Position numbers and translations under genes: made by a program. The notes under the pieces are model-generated. The model did no database searches and was not told the DNA's origin. It saw only the letters and a program-made list of their open reading frames with translations. This document shows positions 34,777-41,280 of a stretch of 42,545 nucleotides of DNA, in pieces. The DNA comes from Rhodoplanes serenus (lineage in GTDB: Bacteria > Pseudomonadota > Alphaproteobacteria > Rhizobiales > Xanthobacteraceae), in the NCBI GenBank assembly GCA_945861855.1, contig CAMAWG010000018.1:1-42545 (forward strand), written 5' to 3'. How positions within the stretch are numbered: position 1 is the stretch's first letter; each line of letters starts with the position of its first letter.

Positions 34777-35682
34777 CTACGATTGAACGTGTTTCACAAT
34801 GTCGATCGCCCGCCGCAGCAAGGTCATCGAGGCCTCCAGCGTGCGGAAGGCGGCGTGGGCCGACAGGGTGACATTGTCCAGCCCTGCCAGCGGATTGTCG
34901 GCCTTCAGCGGCTCGCTGTGGAAAACGTCGAGCCCGGCATGGCGGATGTGGCCGCTTTTCAGCGCGTCGATCAGCGCCGCCTCGTCGACCAGCGCGCCGC
35001 GCGCGGTGTTGACGAGGATAGCGCCGGGCTTCATGCGCGCGATGCGCCTGGCATCGAGGAAGCCGCGGGTCTCGTCGTTGAGCACGAGATTGAGTGAAAC
35101 GACGTCGGATTTTTCCAACAGCGCGTCGAGTTCGACCAGCGGCAGGCCTGCGTCCGGCCGTTTGGTGCGGTTCCAGGCGATGACCTCCATGCCCATGCCC
35201 TTGGCGATGCGCGCCACCTCGGCGCCGATGCCGCCAAGCCCGACGATGCCCAGCGTCTTGCCGAAAAGCTGCACGCCCTCGCGCGGCTGCCAGGTGCCTG
35301 CGCGGATATTGCGGTCCATGCGCGCGAGATCGCGGCAGCACGCCATCATCAGCGCGATGGTCTGCTCGGCCACGGCGGTGTCGCCATAACCCTTGATGGT
35401 GTGGACCTTGACGCCGGTCGCCTCCAGCTCCGCCACATTCATGTAGCTCGCGGCGCCGGTGCCAAGGAAGACGATGTGCTTGAGGTTTTTGCATTGCCGG
35501 ACCAGATCGGTCGGCATGTAGCTGTGGTCGTCGATGGCGATTTCATAGTCGCCGACGATGCGCGGCAAGTCGCCTTTCTCGAACGGCACGGTATTGATCG
35601 TCACCGGCGGATCGTCGGCCCGATAAACGCGCTTCCACACCGCGCCGAGCTGCGGGTTGCAGTCGATGAAGATGGTTTTCAT
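34777..35682 (-). CDS. D-2-hydroxyacid dehydrogenase family protein 2
   Basis: A 301-residue enzyme of the D-isomer 2-hydroxyacid dehydrogenase family. The cofactor motif GLGGIG is at 148-153 and the NRTKRP stretch after beta2 suggests NADP use. Catalytic residues are Arg228 (NTARGALVDE), Glu257 (FHSEP) and His276 (SAHAAF). ATG at 35682; no clear RBS. It follows the small membrane protein gene by nine bases. It differs in length and detail from the member at 24259. Confidence 0.87.
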   Translation of the reverse strand: MKTIFIDCNPQLGAVWKRVYRADDPPVTINTVPFEKGDLPRIVGDYEIAIDDHSYMPTDLVRQCKNLKHIVFLGTGAASYMNVAELEATGVKVHTIKGYGDTAVAEQTIALMMACCRDLARMDRNIRAGTWQPREGVQLFGKTLGIVGLGGIGAEVARIAKGMGMEVIAWNRTKRPDAGLPLVELDALLEKSDVVSLNLVLNDETRGFLDARRIARMKPGAILVNTARGALVDEAALIDALKSGHIRHAGLDVFHSEPLKADNPLAGLDNVTLSAHAAFRTLEASMTLLRRAIDIVKHVQS

Positions 35683-35691
35683 GCTGGAAAG

Positions 35692-35946
35692 CTATTGTCT
35701 CATCGGCCGGCGCACCTGGCACAGCCGGTTCATTTCCCTGAGCGATAGCGCCGCATCGCCGGTCAGCTTGTCGAACATGTCGGCGGTCTCGTCGTTCTGG
35801 ATCGCTTCAAGCCTTTCGCAGACCTGGGTGAGCGTGACCGCGCGGCTGAAATAGATTCGATAGACGGTCGCGAACGCGATGGCGATGACCAGCAGTATGA
35901 CCAGCTCCCAGACCTTGGCGGTAATCGTTCGTTTCAAGAAGCTCAC
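35692..35946 (-). CDS. Small single-pass membrane protein of unknown function
   Basis: An 84-residue protein with one strong membrane segment (VWELVILLVIAIAFATVY, residues 12-29) after a basic N-terminus (KRTITAK), and a soluble tail with two cysteines. The GTG start at 35946 has aggaga six bases upstream. It lies in the same orientation between the dioxygenase and dehydrogenase genes. No family recognised. Confidence 0.6.
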   Translation of the reverse strand: MSFLKRTITAKVWELVILLVIAIAFATVYRIYFSRAVTLTQVCERLEAIQNDETADMFDKLTGDAALSLREMNRLCQVRRPMRQ

Positions 35947-35986
35947 GTTGATCTCCTGTCGTTGTCGGGTGCGCTGTTGCTAAAGC

Positions 35987-36970
35987 CTACCGCGCCACGA
36001 TCGGTCGTGCGTCCAGCACCGGCTCGCGCAGGGCGACCTGCGAAAACTCCGAGCCCTCTTCAAACCAGGATTTCGGCGCCGGGTTCCCCCACAGCGTCTG
36101 GCGCTGCGGATCGGTCAGCGACCAGCGCAGCGGCTCGAGGTCGGGATCGACGGTGAGGTAGTCGCTGGTGAACAGCTCGATGCGGTGGCCGTCGGGATCG
36201 CGGATATAGAGAAAAAACGCATTCGAGATGCCGTGCCGGCCGGGCCCGCGCTCCATGTTGGCGAGATAGCCGCTCGTCGCCATCACGTCGCAGATGTGCA
36301 GGATGTCGAGCGGCCCCGCGGTCCAGACGCCGATGTGGTGCAGGCGCGGGCCGCGGCCGTTGGTGAAGGCGAGGTCGTGGACATTGCCCTTCCGGTGCAG
36401 CCAGACCGCCCAGAGCTTGCCGTCGCGGTCGTCGGTCTCGGTGTATTCGGTCAGACGAAATCCAAGCTCGGTGTAGAAGTCGTAGCTCGCCTGCACGTCG
36501 GGCGTGAAGCAGTTGATGTGGTCGATACGCTGGATGCGGGCGCCCTGGTAGGCGGAATAGCGCTGCAGCATGCGCGGGCCCTGATCCATCTTGAAATAGA
36601 AGTCGAGCGGCATGCCGGTGACGTCGGCGGTGCGCAGCGTGCGGCCCTGATAAGGCACCTCGGGGAATGCGGTGGGCAGGTTTCGGCGCGCGAACCAGGC
36701 GGCGGCGCGGTCGATATCCTCCTCGCTTGCGACCTTGAAGCCGAGCGTATGGGCGGCAGCGTCCTTGCCCTCGCGCAGCACGATCGAATGATGATTGCGC
36801 TCCTCGACCGCCCGCAGATACAGCGCGCCGGGCTCCTCGGCGCCGACCAGATAGCCCAGGCAATGGACATAAAAGGCGCGGGAGCGGGCCAGATCGCGCA
36901 CGGTCAGTTCCACGTGGCTGGCGCGGACGACGTTGAACGGCGGGGTGAAGACAGGATCGCGGACCGGCAA
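35987..36970 (-). CDS. hpaD: Extradiol dioxygenase, homoprotocatechuate 2,3-dioxygenase-like
   Basis: A 327-residue two-domain type I extradiol dioxygenase (VOC fold). By comparison with Brevibacterium homoprotocatechuate 2,3-dioxygenase, the metal ligands are His151 (RIDHINCF), His212 (LHHIGVW) and Glu265 (HRIELF). Acid-base and second-sphere residues are also kept: His198 (NVHDLAF) and Tyr255. It cleaves a catecholic ring next to the hydroxyls, consuming O2. TTG start at 36970 with gagagg six bases upstream. Divergent from the FAH-family gene, whose product could act on the ring-opened acid. Confidence 0.85.
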   Translation of the reverse strand: MPVRDPVFTPPFNVVRASHVELTVRDLARSRAFYVHCLGYLVGAEEPGALYLRAVEERNHHSIVLREGKDAAAHTLGFKVASEEDIDRAAAWFARRNLPTAFPEVPYQGRTLRTADVTGMPLDFYFKMDQGPRMLQRYSAYQGARIQRIDHINCFTPDVQASYDFYTELGFRLTEYTETDDRDGKLWAVWLHRKGNVHDLAFTNGRGPRLHHIGVWTAGPLDILHICDVMATSGYLANMERGPGRHGISNAFFLYIRDPDGHRIELFTSDYLTVDPDLEPLRWSLTDPQRQTLWGNPAPKSWFEEGSEFSQVALREPVLDARPIVAR

Positions 36971-37085
36971 CTTTGGCCTCTCTTTGGGTTCCGTTGGCTT
37001 CTATGGCGGTTTGCAGCGACCTATTGTACCACGGGCGCAGCAGCCCGCCCCGGTCCTTGGCAGGGACCTTCCGTCTGGAGCCCTC

Positions 37086-37958
37086 ATGCATCTTGCCAGC
37101 TACAACATTCGCGGCCGTTCCAGCTTCGGCGTGGTGTCCGGCGACGGCGTCGTCGATCTGCGGCCGCGGCTCGCGCCGCGCCTGACCTCGGTCATGGATG
37201 TGCTGCGCGCAGGCGCGCTCGACGAGGTCAGGAAGGTCGCCGCCGGCGTGCGGGCGGACTTTCCGCTGACCGAGGTGGAACTGCTGCCGCCGGTCATCGG
37301 CGGGGAGAAGATCCTGTGCATCGGGGTGAACTATGCCAACCGGGATGCCGAACTGGCCTCGGCCGGAGGCAACACCGACGCCAAGTATCCCAGCATGTTC
37401 TTCAAGCCGCCGAACTGCTTCGTCGCGCACAACCAGCCGATCCTGCGGCCGCCGGAATCCGAGCAACTCGAATACGAGGGCGAGATCGCGCTGGTGATCG
37501 GCAAGACCGGCCGCCGCATCGCCAAGGACCGCGCGCTGGATTACGTCGCCGGCATCACCCTATGCAACGAAGGCACGATCCGCGACTGGATCAGGCATGG
37601 CCGCTTCAACGTCACGCAAGGCAAGGCCTGGGACGCGACCGGCAGCATCGGGCCGTGGGTGACGACGGATGTCGATCTCACCAAGCCGCTGCGCATCGTC
37701 TGCAAGATCAACGGCGAGGTGACGCAGGACGATACCACCGACCACATGATCTTCGGCTTCGTCGATATCCTGTCCTACGTCTCGACCTTCATGACGCTCA
37801 AGCCGGGCGATATCATTTGCACCGGCACGCCGACCAAGCTCAACCAGAAGGACGGCGAGCGGAAATGGCTGAAGCCCGGCGATGCGTTCGAGATGCACGT
37901 GCCGGAGGTAGGCACGCTGAAGAACGTGGTGCAGGACGAGAAGGCGCTCGCGATCTGA
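37086..37958 (+). CDS. Fumarylacetoacetate hydrolase (FAH) family protein
   Basis: A 290-residue FAH-family enzyme: GVNYANRDAEL (80-90), PSMFFKPPNCFV (102-113) and the metal pair Glu131/Glu133 (LEYEGEIALVIGK). The third metal ligand, usually Asp in a NDVSARD-type motif, is Glu162 (CNEGTIRDW). Relatives hydrolyse or isomerise acylpyruvates such as the open-ring products of homoprotocatechuate or gentisate. ATG at 37086 with ggag five bases upstream, favoured over the longer open frame. First gene of a plus-strand run FAH, SDR, aroE. Confidence 0.85.
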   Translation: MHLASYNIRGRSSFGVVSGDGVVDLRPRLAPRLTSVMDVLRAGALDEVRKVAAGVRADFPLTEVELLPPVIGGEKILCIGVNYANRDAELASAGGNTDAKYPSMFFKPPNCFVAHNQPILRPPESEQLEYEGEIALVIGKTGRRIAKDRALDYVAGITLCNEGTIRDWIRHGRFNVTQGKAWDATGSIGPWVTTDVDLTKPLRIVCKINGEVTQDDTTDHMIFGFVDILSYVSTFMTLKPGDIICTGTPTKLNQKDGERKWLKPGDAFEMHVPEVGTLKNVVQDEKALAI

Positions 37959-38006
37959 CGCGGCGCAGCGATCCAGGATGATTCAAACAAGAATGAAGGG
38001 GAGTGA

Positions 38007-38798
38007 ATGATGCCAGGCGAGTTTCAAGGCAAGGTGGTCGTGATTACCGGCGGCAGCCGCGGCATCGGCCGCGAGATCGCGGTCGATTTCGCCAAGGCCG
38101 GCGCGCAGACGGTGATCGTATCGTCGTCGGCGGACAATCTCGGCGCGGCAACCAAGACTGTCGCAGCGGCCGGCGGGCCCGCGCCGCTCGCCATCACCGC
38201 CGACCTTCGCAAGCTCGAAGGCTGCCAGCAGGTGCTCGACAACGTGAAAGAGAAATTCAACCGCTGCGACATCCTGGTGAATTCGGCGGGCGCCACGCGC
38301 GCCGGCAATTTCGTCGATCTGCCGGACGAGGCGTGGATGGACGGCTACGCGCTCAAGTTCTTCGGCTGCGTGCGGATGTGCCGGCTGTTCTGGCCGATGC
38401 TGAAGGCGGTGCAGGGCCATGTCGTCAACATCAGCGGCGGCGGCGCGCGTTCGCCCGGCGCGGATTTCACCATCGGCGGCTCGGTCAACGCCGCGATGGG
38501 CAATTTCTCGAAGGGTCTGTCGCAGCAGGGCAAGAAGGACGGCGTCAACGTCAACGTCATCCACCCCGGCGCGACAGAAACCGAGCGCTTCTATCAGTTG
38601 CTCGAGATGAGGTCGAAGGCGTCCGGCAAGCCGGTCGATCAGTTGAAGGCGGAGGCCACCGCCAAGGACGGCCTGCGCCGTCTCGGCAAGTCGGAGGACA
38701 TTTCCGCGCTCACGCTTTTCCTCTGCTCGGAGAAGGCGCGGCACATCCAGGGCACCGCGATCGCCGTCGATGGCGGCGCGACTGCCGGCTATTACTGA
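38007..38798 (+). CDS. Short-chain dehydrogenase-like protein lacking the YxxxK active site
   Basis: A 263-residue SDR fold: cofactor motif TGGSRGIG (14-21), NSAG (92-95), NISGGG (141-146) and the closing AIAVDGGATAGYY. The segment that should read YxxxK reads GGSVN (157-161), so both catalytic Tyr and Lys are absent, replaced by Gly and Asn. It may be a non-canonical enzyme, a binding protein or a partner subunit. Start ATG at 38007 (a second ATG follows at once), with aagggg upstream. It lies 48 bases after the FAH gene and 4 before aroE. Confidence 0.82.
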   Translation: MMPGEFQGKVVVITGGSRGIGREIAVDFAKAGAQTVIVSSSADNLGAATKTVAAAGGPAPLAITADLRKLEGCQQVLDNVKEKFNRCDILVNSAGATRAGNFVDLPDEAWMDGYALKFFGCVRMCRLFWPMLKAVQGHVVNISGGGARSPGADFTIGGSVNAAMGNFSKGLSQQGKKDGVNVNVIHPGATETERFYQLLEMRSKASGKPVDQLKAEATAKDGLRRLGKSEDISALTLFLCSEKARHIQGTAIAVDGGATAGYY

Positions 38799-38802
38799 GC
38801 CT

Positions 38803-39633
38803 ATGCCCGCGAGAGCGGCATGCGTGGTCGGCTGGCCGGTCAAGCATTCGCGCTCGCCGCTCATTCACGGCCACTGGATCGCGCAGCACAAGCTTGACGC
38901 GGCCTACCGGCGCGAGGAGATCGCGCCGGAGGCGTTCGCCGATTTCATTGCGCATCTGGCCGAGCGCGGCTATGTCGGCGCCAACATTACGCTGCCGCAC
39001 AAGGAGGCGGCGCTGGCGCTGTCGGAGCCGGACGATCGCGCGCGCGCGGTCGGCGCCGCCAACACGCTCTGGTATGACGGCGGGCGGCTTTGTTCGACCA
39101 ACACCGATGTCGAAGGCTTCACCGCCAATCTCGACGCAGCCTTGCCGGGATGGGAGCAGCGCGTCGGCGAAGCCGTCGTGCTCGGCGCCGGCGGCTCGGC
39201 GCGTGCCGTCGTCTATGGGCTGATCGAGCGCGGCGTGGCCAAGATCAACGTGGTCAACCGCACGCCGGAGCGCGCCGAGGCGCTGCGCGCGCGCTTTGGC
39301 CAGGCGGTTCAGCCGGTGCATTGGGCGGCGCTGCCGCATCTGCTGACCCGGGCAGGCCTCCTCATCAACACGACTTCGCTCGGCATGACCGGCCAGCCGC
39401 CGCTGCCAATCGATCTCGACCCGCTGCCGCGTCACGCCGTGGTCGCGGACCTGGTCTATGTCCCGCTCGAAACGCCGCTGCTGAAGGCGGCCCGCGCCCG
39501 GGACCTCGCCGTGGCCGACGGGCTCGGAATGCTGCTGCACCAGGCGGTCCGGGGCTTCCAGGTCTGGTTCGGGGTGCGGCCCGAGGTGACGCCGCAATTG
39601 CGGGCTCTGGTCGAGGCGGACCTCCTGAAATAA
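38803..39633 (+). CDS. aroE: Shikimate dehydrogenase family protein
   Basis: A 276-residue AroE-type enzyme. Shikimate-binding Ser16 and Ser18 (KHSRSPLIH), catalytic Lys67 (NITLPHK), Asp102 (NTDVEGF) and Gln247 (LLHQAVRGF) are all present, and the NADP site is GAGGSAR (128-134) with VNRTPER. It starts four bases after the SDR stop. Usually aroE sits near coaE or maf in alphaproteobacteria; here it is in a catabolic run, so it may be a second copy acting on quinate, shikimate or a related compound. Whether another aroE exists cannot be seen in this window. Confidence 0.85.
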   Translation: MPARAACVVGWPVKHSRSPLIHGHWIAQHKLDAAYRREEIAPEAFADFIAHLAERGYVGANITLPHKEAALALSEPDDRARAVGAANTLWYDGGRLCSTNTDVEGFTANLDAALPGWEQRVGEAVVLGAGGSARAVVYGLIERGVAKINVVNRTPERAEALRARFGQAVQPVHWAALPHLLTRAGLLINTTSLGMTGQPPLPIDLDPLPRHAVVADLVYVPLETPLLKAARARDLAVADGLGMLLHQAVRGFQVWFGVRPEVTPQLRALVEADLLK

Positions 39634-39732
39634 GGGAATAATGCGCTCCGTCGGGGGTTTTACGGCAGGGCGGAATTTTTTCAGCACAAAGCGCCGGCTC
39701 CAGCCGGACGCGATTTCCAGGGAGGAATGAAT

Positions 39733-40353
39733 ATGCAGACGATGACACGGTGCACGCTCAGTTTGGCGGCGGTTTCACTGCTGATGGCGACTTCGGCGGC
39801 ATGGGCGCAGCAGGCCCCGCCCGTGCGAGTCCGGGGCGAGATCACCAAGGTCGAAGGCAACGTGCTCTCGGTTAAATCGCGCAGCGGTGAGAACCTGACG
39901 GTGAAGCTCGCCGAGCCCATGCGGATCTCGGCCATGGTCAAATCGTCGCTCGCCGACATCAAGGAGGGCACGTTCATCGGCGTGTCGGCCATGCCGCAGC
40001 CGGATGGTACGCAAAAGGCGTTTGCCGTTCACATCTTCCTGGACGCGCAGAAGGGTGTCGTGGCCGACCGGCATTCGGAGTGGGACAACCGGCCCGGCGC
40101 CACCATGACCAACGCCAACGTTGCCACGACGGTTTCCGGCAACGACGGCCAGAACCTGCTGGTCAAGTACAAGGACGGCGAGAAGAAGGTCATCGTCCCG
40201 CCGGGGACTCCGATCGCCAAGTACGTGCCGGGCAGCGCCGCGGATCTCAAGACCGGCGCCAAGATTTTCGTCGGCGCGGCCAAGAAGGAAGCGGACGGCT
40301 CGTTGACCGCACCCAACGTCGCCGTTGGCCGCGACATCGATCCGCCTCAATGA
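39733..40353 (+). CDS. Exported two-repeat beta-rich protein, tandem paralogue 1
   Basis: A 206-residue secreted protein with a signal peptide ending ATSAAWA, cleaved before QQ. The mature part is two similar modules: the first has VRGEITKVEGNVLSVKSRSG and LADIKEGTFIGVSAMPQPDG; the second has TVSGNDGQNLLVKYKDGEKK and AADLKTGAKIFVGAAKKEADG. These look like small beta-barrel (OB-like/DUF5666-type) units. The start ATG at 39733 is preferred because gggagga lies seven bases upstream; an earlier ATG at 39727 touches the RBS. Related proteins are sometimes labelled metal ABC transporter permease, which this sequence does not support. Function unknown. Confidence 0.75.
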   Translation: MQTMTRCTLSLAAVSLLMATSAAWAQQAPPVRVRGEITKVEGNVLSVKSRSGENLTVKLAEPMRISAMVKSSLADIKEGTFIGVSAMPQPDGTQKAFAVHIFLDAQKGVVADRHSEWDNRPGATMTNANVATTVSGNDGQNLLVKYKDGEKKVIVPPGTPIAKYVPGSAADLKTGAKIFVGAAKKEADGSLTAPNVAVGRDIDPPQ

Positions 40354-40388
40354 GTGGTGGCCGGGACTGAACTGCAAAGTATCTTTCA

Positions 40389-40421
40389 GCGCGCCGCCAG
40401 GTTCTGACGGCGCGCTTTTTT
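40389..40421 (+). terminator. Rho-independent terminator between the two paralogues
   Basis: A perfect 8-bp stem gcgcgccg/cggcgcgc (40389-40396 with 40408-40415) with an 11-base loop is followed by six T. It ends only 13 bases before the ATG of the second paralogue, so it lies inside that gene's leader. Confidence 0.85.
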
Positions 40422-40434
40422 CAGGGAGGGCTTC

Positions 40435-41037
40435 ATGACAACAGCGAAAATATTAATCGCAGGCATCCTGGCCGCGGCGTCGTGTTCAATCGCTTCGGCG
40501 CAGCAGGCGCAGACCCAGCGTGTGATGGGCACGATCGAGGCCGTGAACGGCCAGACGCTCACGGTCAAGACGCGCGACGGGGAGGCGAAGGTCAACGTGA
40601 CCGACAACGTCGCCGTGTTCGGCGTGGTGAAGGCCACGCTCGCCGACCTCAAGCCCGGCGCCTTCGTCGGCGTCGGCGCCATGCCGCAGCCGGACGGCAG
40701 CCAGAAGGCGGTCCGGGTGATGATCTTCGCCGAGAGCCAGCGCGGCACCGGTGAGGGTCATCGGCCGTGGGTGCAGCCGGGCAGCACCATGACCAACGCT
40801 ACCATCGACACCACGGTGGGAAGCGTGGACGGTCAAACCCTGATGGTGAAATACAAGGACGGCGAGAAGAAAATCGTCGTGCCGCCCGGTCTCGACATCC
40901 AGCAATATGTTGTCGGCGAAAAGAGCGAGCTGAAGCCGGGCGCCGCGATCCTGATCGTGGCCGCGGCGAAGAAGCCGGATGGCTCCCTCGAAGCCAACCG
41001 GGTGAACGTCGGCCGCGGCGGCGTGGTGCCGCAGTAG
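40435..41037 (+). CDS. Exported two-repeat beta-rich protein, tandem paralogue 2
   Basis: A 200-residue secreted protein closely related to the preceding gene product. Signal peptide cleaved after CSIASA, before QQ. The same two modules are seen: VMGTIEAVNGQTLTVKTRDG with LADLKPGAFVGVGAMPQPDG, then TVGSVDGQTLMVKYKDGEKK with SELKPGAAILIVAAAKKPDG. ATG with aggagg-like agggaggg four bases upstream. The RBS directly follows a terminator hairpin, so expression probably depends on readthrough from the first paralogue or on a very short leader. Function unknown. Confidence 0.75.
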   Translation: MTTAKILIAGILAAASCSIASAQQAQTQRVMGTIEAVNGQTLTVKTRDGEAKVNVTDNVAVFGVVKATLADLKPGAFVGVGAMPQPDGSQKAVRVMIFAESQRGTGEGHRPWVQPGSTMTNATIDTTVGSVDGQTLMVKYKDGEKKIVVPPGLDIQQYVVGEKSELKPGAAILIVAAAKKPDGSLEANRVNVGRGGVVPQ

Positions 41038-41066
41038 GCGGGAGGCGCGCACCGGCAGATGCGTTT

Positions 41067-41102
41067 GGCGGCGGCGTCAGAAGAGCCGCCGCCCGCTTTT
41101 TT
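41067..41102 (+). terminator. Rho-independent terminator after paralogue 2
   Basis: A perfect 9-bp stem ggcggcggc/gccgccgcc (41067-41075 with 41085-41093), a 9-base loop, then cgc and six T (41097-41102). It begins 30 bases after the stop codon. Confidence 0.85.
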
Positions 41103-41209
41103 GGCAGCACAAAGTTTCGGCATTTGCTTAAGAAGCGTGCGGTCGCAATTCCAATGCATACATAGCCCATGAAATTCCACGCGAATCCGCGGCGGTTTGC
41201 CCCTGTGGG

Positions 41210-41226
41210 TTGGCACGGCCATTGCA
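41210..41226 (+). promoter_or_regulatory. Sigma-54 (RpoN) promoter
   Basis: The sequence TTGGCACGGCCATTGCA matches the -24/-12 consensus (YTGGCACG-N4-TTGCW) at every conserved base. The invariant GG (41212-41213) and GC (41224-41225) are ten bases apart, start to start 12. A transcript would begin near 41237, about 45 bases before the ATG of the NrtA-like gene. No clear NtrC site was found upstream. Confidence 0.85.
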
Positions 41227-41280
41227 AAAACATCGATGCCCCGCCGCGCCTGACGCGGCGGTAACGATGGGGGCGTGGCG

